Position numbers and translations under genes: made by a program
The notes under the pieces: model-generated
What the model was told of the DNA's origin: nothing
Databases searched by the model: none
What the model saw: only the letters and a program-made list of their open reading frames with translations
Origin: CALROG01 sp943369755
GTDB taxonomy: Bacteria > Pseudomonadota > Gammaproteobacteria > Burkholderiales > Burkholderiaceae_C
DNA length: 9,450 nt
Reading direction: 5' to 3'
Assembly: GCA_943369755.1 (NCBI GenBank)
Contig: CALROG020000056.1
Span: 1 to 9,450, forward strand
In this document: in pieces, positions 1-6,114 of the stretch
How the letters are laid out: each line of letters starts with the position of its first letter
Numbering within the stretch: the first letter of the stretch is position 1

Positions 1-54
1 GGCGGCGGCGGCAACGGCGGCCAGGCCATTGCGCAGTGTGTTCTTTTCGTTCAT
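1..54 (-). CDS. 5' end of an unidentified gene after dctM (partial)
   Basis: An ATG on the minus strand at 54 opens a frame that stays open for 18 codons to the window edge, reading MNEKNTLRNGLAAVAAAA. It starts 35 bases after the dctM stop on the same strand, so it is probably the next gene of the udh-dctPQM operon. An AAAGG-like sequence lies about ten bases upstream. The visible residues have charged positions followed by an alanine-rich hydrophobic run. That fits either the start of an export signal or the first helix of a cytoplasmic enzyme. By context it could be a later step of aldarate breakdown, such as an aldolase, a lactonase or a ketodeoxyglucarate dehydratase, but the residues do not identify it. 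The start codon is an inference. Confidence 0.5.
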   Translation of the reverse strand, partial: MNEKNTLRNGLAAVAAAA

Positions 55-89
55 CGGGTCCGTGCCTTTGCTGGAGGTGTAGTCAGGTT

Positions 90-1385
90 TCAAATGCCCA
101 TGACCAGGCGGGGCAGCCACAGGGAAAATGCTGGCACATAGGTCACCAGCATCAGCGCGCCAATCAGCGCGCCATAGAACGGCCAGATCGATCGCATGAC
201 CTCGCCCACCGATATGCCCCCTATCGCACACCCCACAAACTGGGTGGTGCCCACCGGCGGCGTGTTCAGCCCCAGCGCGCAGTTGATGAGGATCATCACG
301 CCGAACTGCGTGGGGTCCATGCCGTACTGCTGGCAGATCGGCAGGAACACGGGCGTGCAGATCAGCAGGGTGGGCGCCATGTCCAGGAAGGTGCCCAGCA
401 CGAACAGCAGCGCATTGACCATCAGGAAGATGATCCACGGCGTTTGCGTGACGGAGCTCATGAGTTCGCCGGTTTTTTGTGGCACCTCGTACAGCGCCAT
501 GAAGTAGCCGAACGCCGACGAAATGCCGATCAGCAGCAACACCACGCCCGTGGTCTTGCAGGCCTTGGCACACGACTTGATGAAGTCGCGCCACGACAGC
601 GAGCGGTACACCACGGCGGTCACGATCAGCGCCCATAGCACGGCCGTGGCGGCCGATTCAGTGGCGGTGAACACGCCCGACAGAATGCCCACCAGGATGA
701 TCGCAATGATCAACAGGCCCGGCAGCGCCACCGCAAGGCTGCGCGCCACCTCCACCCAGCCTGGAAATCGGCCATTCGTGGGGTAGCCGCGCTTGACCGC
801 CACGCCATAGGCAGCGGCCAGGTTCAACAGCGTAAGGATGAGCGCCGGCACTACGCAGGCCATGATCATGCCCAGCACACTCACGGATGCAATGCCGGCC
901 GTGGCCAGCGTGAACAGGATGATGTTGTGGCTGGTGGGCATGAGCGCGCCGACCAGCGAGGCGTGGGTGGTGACGTTGACCGCGTAGTCGGCGTCGTACC
1001 CTTCCTTCTTCATGAGCGGGATCATCACCGAGCCCATGGCCGACACGTCGGCCAGCGGCGAACCCGCCACACCGCCAAACAGCGTGCAGCCCAGCACGTT
1101 GGACATGCCCAGGCCGCCGCGCACATGTCCCACCAGACTGTTGGCCAGGCGCACGATGCGGTCGGCAATGCCTCCATGCAGCATCAGCTCGCCCGCAAAA
1201 ATGAAGAACGGGATGGCCAGGAACGAGAACACCTGCATGCCCCCCACCATCTTCTGGAACACCACCGCCACCGGCAGGCCGGCCGCGATGATAGTGGCCA
1301 CGGAGGCCAGGCCCACGGCAAACGCCACGGGCACGCCGATGAGCAGCAGTGCCACGAAGCTCAGGCACAAAACAGTCAATTCCAT
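90..1385 (-). CDS. dctM: TRAP transporter large membrane subunit DctM
   Basis: This is the ion-coupled, multi-spanning transport subunit of a TRAP system, 431 residues long as expected for DctM (about 425-440). It is hydrophobic throughout. Conserved family segments are visible: NVLGCTLFGGVAGSPLADVS followed by AMGSVMIP in the first half, LVGALMPTSHNIILFTLA after it, and GLNTPPVGTTQFVGCAIGG near the C-terminus. In characterised TRAP transporters these surround the sodium and substrate sites. I chose the ATG at 1385, giving MELTVLCLSFVALLL, because the reading frame runs open further upstream only as non-membrane sequence that overlaps the end of dctQ. The gene begins 17 bases after the dctQ stop with only a weak GGA ribosome site, which suggests translation linked to dctQ. 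The likely substrate is a hexuronate, inferred from the neighbouring udh. Confidence 0.95.
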   Translation of the reverse strand: MELTVLCLSFVALLLIGVPVAFAVGLASVATIIAAGLPVAVVFQKMVGGMQVFSFLAIPFFIFAGELMLHGGIADRIVRLANSLVGHVRGGLGMSNVLGCTLFGGVAGSPLADVSAMGSVMIPLMKKEGYDADYAVNVTTHASLVGALMPTSHNIILFTLATAGIASVSVLGMIMACVVPALILTLLNLAAAYGVAVKRGYPTNGRFPGWVEVARSLAVALPGLLIIAIILVGILSGVFTATESAATAVLWALIVTAVVYRSLSWRDFIKSCAKACKTTGVVLLLIGISSAFGYFMALYEVPQKTGELMSSVTQTPWIIFLMVNALLFVLGTFLDMAPTLLICTPVFLPICQQYGMDPTQFGVMILINCALGLNTPPVGTTQFVGCAIGGISVGEVMRSIWPFYGALIGALMLVTYVPAFSLWLPRLVMGI

Positions 1386-1402
1386 ACAGTCGATTCCAGG
1401 GT

Positions 1403-1897
1403 TCAATTCCAGGCGGGGACAACGTCTTTGCCCTGCAGCAAGGCGATGATGTGTTCGATCGAGAACAGGACGATCATGGCGCCGGCGATCACCAGCGGCA
1501 GGTAATCCATGCCCGACGGCACGGGCAGCATGGGCTTGCGGTCGTTCCACTTGAGCGTGGTCCACATCCAGCCGTTTTGCACCATCAGGGCGCCAAAGGT
1601 GCCCACCAGCAGGTGAATGACGATCTCCAGCTTGAGTCGGAGCTTTTCGGGTAGCAGGCTCACGATCGAGTCCATGCCGATGTGGCCGGCATCGCGCACG
1701 CCCACCGCGACACCCAGGGCGGTGATGTACAGCACCAGCAGCAGCGCCAGGGCTTCAGCCCAGGTAGGGGTGTCGTTAAAGACGTACCGGCCTACCACCT
1801 GATACTGCACGCACAGGATCAGCGCCATCAGGCCCGCCACGGCAAGCATCAGGCTCGCCTTGGACAACAAGGCGCAAACACGGGTATAGATTGGCAT
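1403..1897 (-). CDS. dctQ: TRAP transporter small membrane subunit DctQ
   Basis: This is the small four-helix membrane subunit that pairs with DctM in the inner membrane, 164 residues, a normal DctQ length. Hydrophobic segments lie at about residues 14-35, 46-66, 88-108 and 128-152. The family signature VVGRYVFNDTPTWAEALALL is present at about residues 34-53, followed by the typical GHIGMDSIV segment. The gene starts 22 bases after the dctP stop and ends 17 bases before dctM, which is the standard P-Q-M order. No strong Shine-Dalgarno sequence precedes the chosen ATG. The start rests on the family-like N-terminus (basic residues, then the first helix). Confidence 0.94.
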   Translation of the reverse strand: MPIYTRVCALLSKASLMLAVAGLMALILCVQYQVVGRYVFNDTPTWAEALALLLVLYITALGVAVGVRDAGHIGMDSIVSLLPEKLRLKLEIVIHLLVGTFGALMVQNGWMWTTLKWNDRKPMLPVPSGMDYLPLVIAGAMIVLFSIEHIIALLQGKDVVPAWN

Positions 1898-1919
1898 GAT
1901 GGCGCTGTTGGGCGAAGAT

Positions 1920-2885
1920 TTACTTCGTTTCCATCACGGCCTTGACCAGGCGCTTCATGTCGGGCGTGGCGGCAAACTTGTCGTACACCGGGCCCATGGC
2001 GTCCTGGAACGACTTCTTGTCGACCTCCACGATCTGCGTGCCGGCGGCAATGACCATGTCGAGCTCTTTCTTTTCGTACGCGGCCCAGGCCTGGCGGTTG
2101 AACGGGACCGATGCCTTGGCGGCGGCGCGGATCATGTCCTGCTCGGACTTGGGCAATTTGTCCCAGACGATCTTGGAGAACAACAGCACCTCGGGTGCCA
2201 TGGAGTGTTCGGTCTTGTTGTAGAACTTGGCGGCCTCAAAGTGGCGAAAGCCCGAGCCGTATGACGGGTAGTTGTTTTCAGCCGCGTCCACCAGGCCGGT
2301 CTTCAGCGCGGTCAGCACTTCGCCGGCGGGCATGGGCGTGGCGTTGGCGCCCATGGCGGTGGCCAGGCCCACCCACAGGTCAGACTGCTGCACGCGGATC
2401 TTCATGCCCTTGGTGTCGGCCACCGACTTGACCGGCTTCTTGCTGTAGATGGAGCGCGAGCCCGAGTCGTAATAGGCCAACAGGATGAAGCCCTGCGCTT
2501 CGCAGTCCTTGGCAATCTCTTCACCAACCGGGCCGTCCAGCACCTTGTGCAAGTGGTCCACCGAGCGGAACAGGAACGGCAGCACCGGGATGTTGGTCTT
2601 GCCGCAGATCGAGTTCATGGGGCTGATGTTCACGCGCGTCATGTCCAGCGCGCCGATCTTCACCTGGTCCACCGTCTCTTTTTCAGAGCCCAGCGCGCCC
2701 TTGTTAAATACCTTGATTGAATGCTTGCCGCCGCTGGCTTTCTTGAGCTGCTCGCTCATGAACTTGACCGCAGTGACGGTGGGGTATTCCTCGCTGTTGT
2801 GCACGTCCGACGAGCGGAATTCGGTTGCGAATGCGGTGCCCACGAACAGGGCCAGGGCCAGGGCCAGTGTTTTGTTGAACTTCAT
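1920..2885 (-). CDS. dctP: TRAP transporter periplasmic solute-binding protein DctP, probably for a uronate
   Basis: This is the periplasmic receptor that hands substrate to DctQM, 321 residues. It has a clear Sec signal peptide (MKFNKT, then an Ala/Leu core) with a likely cut after AFA at residue 20. The mature protein shows DctP features: FNKGALGSEKETVDQVKIG at about 60-78, GMKIRVQQSDLW with Arg164 (the conserved arginine that normally grips the substrate carboxylate), and GLVDAAENNYPSY at about 197-209. A strong AAGGAG site sits five bases before the ATG. The gene follows udh by 77 bases. Several characterised TRAP binding proteins of the DctP family, including one from Polaromonas, bind D-glucuronate or D-galacturonate. 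Uronate binding here is inferred from family and from udh and gudD, not from the sequence alone. Confidence 0.95.
   Translation of the reverse strand: MKFNKTLALALALFVGTAFATEFRSSDVHNSEEYPTVTAVKFMSEQLKKASGGKHSIKVFNKGALGSEKETVDQVKIGALDMTRVNISPMNSICGKTNIPVLPFLFRSVDHLHKVLDGPVGEEIAKDCEAQGFILLAYYDSGSRSIYSKKPVKSVADTKGMKIRVQQSDLWVGLATAMGANATPMPAGEVLTALKTGLVDAAENNYPSYGSGFRHFEAAKFYNKTEHSMAPEVLLFSKIVWDKLPKSEQDMIRAAAKASVPFNRQAWAAYEKKELDMVIAAGTQIVEVDKKSFQDAMGPVYDKFAATPDMKRLVKAVMETK
2847..2867. repeat. Short hexanucleotide repeat inside the dctP signal peptide
   Basis: Three and a half tandem copies of CAGGGC on the plus strand encode the Leu-Ala repeats of the dctP signal peptide. The repeat is in frame, so slippage would only lengthen or shorten the hydrophobic core by two residues per unit. 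It is probably a by-product of codon bias in a Leu/Ala-rich signal. Confidence 0.6.
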
Positions 2886-2890
2886 GTTGT

Positions 2891-2896
2891 CTCCTT
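2891..2896 (-). promoter_or_regulatory. Strong ribosome binding site of dctP
   Basis: On the minus strand this reads AAGGAG, five bases before the dctP ATG at 2885. It is the best Shine-Dalgarno match in the minus-strand operon. By comparison dctQ and dctM have weak sites, so the binding protein is probably made in excess over the membrane subunits, as is usual for periplasmic receptors. Confidence 0.85.
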
Positions 2897-2962
2897 CAGG
2901 GTTGTCATGGTTGGTGGAAAGGGAAAGCGATAGGTACCCGCTGTGCCGCGGCTGTCATGGAT

Positions 2963-3772
2963 TCAGTAGCCAAACGGCCCGGCTTTGACGAAGCCACCAC
3001 CCTGATAGACAGCGGCGGGGTCGGTCAAATCGGGGGCCTCGGTGCGGGCGTACACCGCGTCACGGAACACCTCTGAACTGTCTTGAGGTAGGTAACCGAT
3101 GTGGCGCGCTCGGGTGTTGTCCCACCAGGTCACGGCGTTGTTGGACATGCCGAAAACGATGCTGTGGCCCAGCACGGGTGTAGTAAGGCAGGCCGTGACA
3201 AGCCTGTGCAGGTCGTCATAGCTCAGCCAGGTGGCAAGCATGCGTCGGTCTCGGGGCTCGGGGAACGATGAGCCAATGCGCACACATGCCGTCTCGATGC
3301 CGTAACGGTCAAAGTAAAAACGCGACAGATCTTCCCCAAATGCCTTGCTCAACCCGTACATGCCGTCGGGGCGCGCGGGGGCGTCAGCATCAATGGTTTC
3401 GCTCTGACGGTAATAGCCCGTCACATGGTTGGAACTGGCAAACACGATGCGCCGCACACCGTGCGTGCGCGCCGCCTCATACAAGTTGTACAGGCCCAGT
3501 ATGTTGGCCTGCAAAATCGGAGCAAACGGCCCCTCTACCGACACTCCCCCCAAGTGCACGACGGCGTCCACACCGCGCATGGCGGCGTTAACGGCGGCGG
3601 CGTCGGCCAGGTCGGCCATGGCAACTTCTTCTTGCGCGCCCACTGCGCTCAACTGGGTCCGGTCAGACAAGCGCAGCACGTCGCAGTTGGCCTTCAAGCG
3701 TTCGCGCAGCGCCTGGCCCAGCCCGCCGGCAGCACCGGTAAGCAACAGTCTGTGATGGCTCTTGATCGTCAT
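2963..3772 (-). CDS. udh: Uronate dehydrogenase (NAD-dependent, extended SDR)
   Basis: This cytoplasmic enzyme oxidises D-glucuronate or D-galacturonate at C1 to the aldarolactone with NAD (EC 1.1.1.203), the first step of the oxidative uronate pathway. The 269 residues match the family length of about 265-275. The Rossmann nucleotide motif TGAAGGLG lies at residues 12-19, and the catalytic tyrosine-lysine pair is Y139-x3-K143 in MYGLSKAFGEDLSRFYF. The segments HLGGVSVEGPFAPILQANI (73-91) and FASSNHVTGYY (111-121) are typical of Udh rather than of UDP-sugar epimerases, which are longer. It is the first gene of the minus-strand operon, divergent from the FadR-type regulator. No strong ribosome site precedes the ATG, but the Rossmann strand begins right after it, which supports this start. 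Confidence 0.93.
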   Translation of the reverse strand: MTIKSHHRLLLTGAAGGLGQALRERLKANCDVLRLSDRTQLSAVGAQEEVAMADLADAAAVNAAMRGVDAVVHLGGVSVEGPFAPILQANILGLYNLYEAARTHGVRRIVFASSNHVTGYYRQSETIDADAPARPDGMYGLSKAFGEDLSRFYFDRYGIETACVRIGSSFPEPRDRRMLATWLSYDDLHRLVTACLTTPVLGHSIVFGMSNNAVTWWDNTRARHIGYLPQDSSEVFRDAVYARTEAPDLTDPAAVYQGGGFVKAGPFGY

Positions 3773-3813
3773 GTCAGGGTCTTGCTTGGTTGATCTGTAC
3801 TTTTGGGCCAGAT

Positions 3814-3842
3814 TTGGTACATTGGCTCTCTGCGGCTAACAT
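3814..3842 (+). promoter_or_regulatory. Possible sigma-70 promoter for the regulator gene
   Basis: TTGGTA at 3814-3819 is followed after 17 bases by TAACAT at 3837-3842, four of six matches to the -10 consensus. Transcription would start near 3849, inside the palindrome at 3842-3864, giving a leader of about 100 bases before the regulator ATG. The elements are weak, so this is a candidate only. Its position would allow the regulator to repress its own gene. Confidence 0.45.
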
Positions 3843-3856
3843 ATCAGTCATATGTT
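3838..3856. promoter_or_regulatory. Perfect 7-base inverted repeat in the divergent promoter region
   Basis: AACATAT at 3838-3844 and ATATGTT at 3850-3856 form a perfect inverted repeat around the five-base centre CAGTC. It overlaps the -10 of the plus-strand promoter candidate and the larger palindrome at 3842-3864. It may be a second way of placing a dimer on the same DNA, a site for another regulator, or a by-product of the overlapping operator. The sequence alone does not decide. Confidence 0.5.
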
Positions 3857-3864
3857 GTCTGATA
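3842..3864. promoter_or_regulatory. Probable operator of the FadR-family regulator
   Basis: TATCAGTCA at 3842-3850 and TGTCTGATA at 3856-3864 form an inverted repeat with eight of nine positions matching and a five-base spacer. The 13 bases at 3854-3866 (GTTGTC, T, GATAAC) make a tighter near-palindrome that resembles the short operators bound by FadR/FCD-type GntR regulators. The site covers the predicted start points of both divergent promoters, so one bound dimer or pair of dimers could block both. Assigning the neighbouring regulator to it is an inference from position. Confidence 0.65.
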
Positions 3865-3870
3865 ACTAAG

Positions 3871-3898
3871 ATGATAATGAATGGCTACCCACTGTCAA
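3871..3898 (-). promoter_or_regulatory. Near-consensus sigma-70 promoter for the udh-dctPQM operon
   Basis: On the minus strand, a perfect -35 TTGACA (3898-3893) is followed after 16 bases by TATCAT (3876-3871), five of six matches to the -10 consensus. Transcription would start near 3864, at the edge of the palindrome 3842-3864, leaving a leader of about 90 bases before the udh ATG. A strong promoter with an operator from about +1 to +23 is the usual arrangement for repression released by an inducer. Confidence 0.7.
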
Positions 3899-3934
3899 GG
3901 TTTTTGCACTTACCCTCTGGCAAACACCTAGCCC

Positions 3935-3941
3935 AAGAAGG
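3935..3941 (+). promoter_or_regulatory. Ribosome binding site of the regulator gene
   Basis: AAGAAGG lies six bases before the ATG at 3948 and fixes that start codon. Confidence 0.75.
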
Positions 3942-3947
3942 CACCCG

Positions 3948-4685
3948 ATGGAAACCGACTTGATTGCACCCGCCGCCGACACCCCTCGCCCTCGCCGTGC
4001 GCGCGGGCTCGTTAGCGAGATCGTCGAAGCGTTGGCCGCGAACATCCGCGACGGTCAGCTCACACCCGGCGACAAACTACCCACCGAGGCCGAAATCATG
4101 GCTCGGTTTGACGTCAGCCGCACCGTGGTGCGCGAGTCCATTTCAAAGCTTCAGGCGTCCGGGCTGGTGGAAACGCGCCACGGCATCGGCACCTTTGTGA
4201 TCGCCAACGCCAACGCCGGCAATTTCCGCATTGCGGCGGCCGACTTTGCCACCGTGGCCGACGTGATTTCGGTGCTGGAGCTGCGCATCAGCCTGGAGAC
4301 CGAGGCCGCAGGCCTGGCCGCCCAGCGCCGCAGCGCGGACAACCTGGCAGCCATGGCAGCCGCCCTGCAGACCTTTCAGGCGTCGATCCACGCCGATTCA
4401 GACGCCGTGCCGTCTGACTTCCAGTTTCACATGGAGGTGGCGCGCGCCACCGGCAACCGCCACTTTGCCGACCTCATGACTTATCTGGGAACCATGATCA
4501 TCCCGCGCACCCGGGTCAACACGCCTCAGAGCGCACCCGAGGGGCGCCTGAGCTACCTGCAACGCGTGCATACCGAACACGAGAGCATTTACAGCGCCAT
4601 CCGAAACCAGGACGCAGACGCGGCTCGGGCGGCCATGCGTACCCACTTGTCCAACAGTCGAGAACGCCTGCGCAAAAACCTCTAA
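3948..4685 (+). CDS. GntR-family transcriptional regulator, FadR/FCD subfamily
   Basis: This is a DNA-binding repressor or activator of 245 residues, the usual size of FadR-type GntR proteins. The winged helix-turn-helix spans about residues 20-85, with the signature GDKLPTEAEIMARFDVSRTV (41-60), then VRESISKLQASGLVETRHGIGTF. The C-terminal all-helical FCD domain covers about 100-240 and shows the metal and ligand pattern D157-x3-H161, H211 and H233. FCD domains typically bind small carboxylic acids, and many members control hexuronate, gluconate or galactonate genes. The gene is divergent from udh and is followed 75 bases later by gudD, so the inducer is probably a uronate, an aldarate or 5-keto-4-deoxyglucarate. 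It has a good AAGAAGG ribosome site. The start lies beyond the predicted operator, consistent with autoregulation. Confidence 0.93.
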   Translation: METDLIAPAADTPRPRRARGLVSEIVEALAANIRDGQLTPGDKLPTEAEIMARFDVSRTVVRESISKLQASGLVETRHGIGTFVIANANAGNFRIAAADFATVADVISVLELRISLETEAAGLAAQRRSADNLAAMAAALQTFQASIHADSDAVPSDFQFHMEVARATGNRHFADLMTYLGTMIIPRTRVNTPQSAPEGRLSYLQRVHTEHESIYSAIRNQDADAARAAMRTHLSNSRERLRKNL

Positions 4686-4738
4686 TACTCAGGAATCAGG
4701 GAAAGTCCCGAAAAAACTTTTAACCTCATCTTGTACGA

Positions 4739-4747
4739 TGACTGATC
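4739..4747 (+). promoter_or_regulatory. Possible operator half-site upstream of gudD
   Basis: TGACTGAT at 4739-4746 is identical to eight of the nine bases of one arm of the 3842-3864 palindrome, read on its other strand. It lies 14 bases before the gudD ATG. A convincing opposite arm is not visible at the expected five-base spacing, so this may be half of a weak site or chance. A poor -10-like TACGAT lies at 4734-4739, but I see no matching -35. Confidence 0.3.
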
Positions 4748-4760
4748 AATTCTGAACTCA

Positions 4761-6092
4761 ATGACAAATTCAACGCCGGTCATCACCCAGTTGCGCGTCA
4801 TCCCGGTGGCGGGGTACGACAGCATGCTGCTGAACCTGAGTGGCGCGCATGGCCCTTTTTTCACTCGGAACCTGGTGCTTTTGACGGACAGTGCCGGCAA
4901 CACCGGCGTGGGCGAGGTGCCCGGCGGTGACAAGATCATGCAGACCCTGCTGGACGCACGGCCACTGATTGAGGGCCAACCACTGGGCCAGTGGAACGCC
5001 GTGCTCAATAGCCTGCGCACCGGTTTTGCCGAACGCGACAGCGCAGGCCGTGGCAACCAGACCTTTGACTTGCGTGTGACCATCCACGCCGTAACGGCAA
5101 TTGAAAGCGCGCTGCTCGATCTGTTAGGCCAGTTCCTGGGTGTTCCAGTAGCCGCGCTGCTGGGCGATGGCCAACAACGCGACTCGGTCGCGATGTTGGG
5201 TTACCTGTTCTATGTGGCCGACCGTCGCAAGGCCCCCTTGCCCTACCGCAGCGCAACGGATGCTACTGACGACTGGCTGCACCTGCGCAACGAACCGGCA
5301 CTGAATGCCCGGGCCGTCGTGCGGCTGGCCGAGGCTGCACACCAGCGCTATGGCTTTTCAGACTTCAAACTCAAGGGCGGAGTGCTTAGCGGCGAAGAGG
5401 AGATTGAGACCATCATGGCGCTGCACGAACGCTTCCCAGACGCGCGCATTACGCTGGACCCCAACGGCGGCTGGCTGCTGAAAGACGCCATCCGTCTGTG
5501 CCGCGACCGGCACAACGAGCTGGCCTACGCCGAAGACCCCTGCGGCAGCGAAGGAGCGTTTTCGGGCCGCGAAGTCATGGCCGAGTTCCGCCGCGCCACG
5601 GGCCTGCCTACTGCCACCAACATGGTGGCCACCGATTGGCGCGAGCTGTCCCACGCCATTACTCTTCAGGCCGTAGACATCCCGCTGGCCGACCCACATT
5701 TCTGGACGATGCAGGGCTCTGTGCGAGTGGCCCAGATGTGCCAGGCCTGGGGCCTGACCTGGGGCTCACACTCCAACAATCACTTTGACGTGTCGCTGGC
5801 CATGTTCACTCATGTGGCTGCCGCGGCACCGGGCAAGGTGACGGCCATTGACACCCACTGGATCTGGCAGGACGGCCAGCGCCTGACGCGTGAGCCGCTG
5901 CGCATTGTGGACGGTCAGGTGGCAGTGCCGCGCAAGCCCGGCCTGGGCATAACGCTGGACATGGTCGAGGTAGACAAGGCACACCAGCTTTACCTGCAGC
6001 ACGCCCTGGGCGATCGGAATGACGCCGCTGCCATGCAGTACTTGATGCCGGGCTGGAAATTCAACCCCAAAGCACCCTGCCTCGTTCGCTAA
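4761..6092 (+). CDS. gudD: Glucarate dehydratase (enolase superfamily)
   Basis: This cytoplasmic enzyme removes water from D-glucarate (and usually its epimer L-idarate) to give 5-keto-4-deoxyglucarate (EC 4.2.1.40). The 443 residues align almost without gaps to my recollection of Escherichia coli GudD (446), including VIPVAGYDSMLLNLSGAHGP near the start and HSNNHFDVSLAMFTHVAAAA. Catalytic features are all present: K203-x-K205 in FKLKGG; metal ligands D233 (TLDPNGGW), E258 (YAEDPCG) and N287 (TNM); D311 (LADPHFW) and H337 (GSHSNN) of the acid/base dyad. The numbering is two lower than E. coli K207/D235/H339. No clear ribosome site precedes the ATG, but the family-like N-terminus and an in-frame TGA at 4743 leave no better start. 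The gene follows the regulator and precedes the TctC-like gene by 22 bases. Confidence 0.97.
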   Translation: MTNSTPVITQLRVIPVAGYDSMLLNLSGAHGPFFTRNLVLLTDSAGNTGVGEVPGGDKIMQTLLDARPLIEGQPLGQWNAVLNSLRTGFAERDSAGRGNQTFDLRVTIHAVTAIESALLDLLGQFLGVPVAALLGDGQQRDSVAMLGYLFYVADRRKAPLPYRSATDATDDWLHLRNEPALNARAVVRLAEAAHQRYGFSDFKLKGGVLSGEEEIETIMALHERFPDARITLDPNGGWLLKDAIRLCRDRHNELAYAEDPCGSEGAFSGREVMAEFRRATGLPTATNMVATDWRELSHAITLQAVDIPLADPHFWTMQGSVRVAQMCQAWGLTWGSHSNNHFDVSLAMFTHVAAAAPGKVTAIDTHWIWQDGQRLTREPLRIVDGQVAVPRKPGLGITLDMVEVDKAHQLYLQHALGDRNDAAAMQYLMPGWKFNPKAPCLVR

Positions 6093-6100
6093 TCACCACC

Positions 6101-6107
6101 AAGGAGA
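6101..6107 (+). promoter_or_regulatory. Strong ribosome binding site of the TctC-like gene
   Basis: AAGGAGA lies seven bases before the ATG at 6115 and just after the gudD stop. It supports co-transcription with gudD and independent, efficient translation of the binding protein. Confidence 0.85.
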
Positions 6108-6114
6108 CATTCCG

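Noticed and set aside
1..22. GGC/GCC triplet run at the left edge
   Set aside because: It is explained by alanine codons of the partial gene and is not a separate repeat element.
36..638. 200-codon plus-strand open frame across dctM
   Set aside because: It is antisense to the well-supported dctM, and its His/Arg/Gln-rich product has no recognisable motif.
658..1422. 254-codon minus-strand frame overlapping dctM
   Set aside because: It is a different frame of the same strand as dctM, with low-complexity Gly/Arg/His composition and no family features.
1386..1565. 60-residue N-terminal extension of dctM using an ATG at 1565
   Set aside because: The extension is polar and arginine-rich, overlaps the dctQ coding sequence in another frame, and is unlike the family. 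The membrane protein begins naturally at 1385.
3808..3817. CCA-GATT-TGG small inverted repeat
   Set aside because: Three-base arms around a four-base spacer are expected by chance. It overlaps the -35 candidate of the plus promoter but has no second copy.
4697..4724. Possible terminator after the regulator gene (GGGA-AAG-TCCC followed by an A/T-rich stretch)
   Set aside because: The stem has only four pairs with a three-base loop, and the following run is mostly A rather than T. It is too weak to call a rho-independent terminator.
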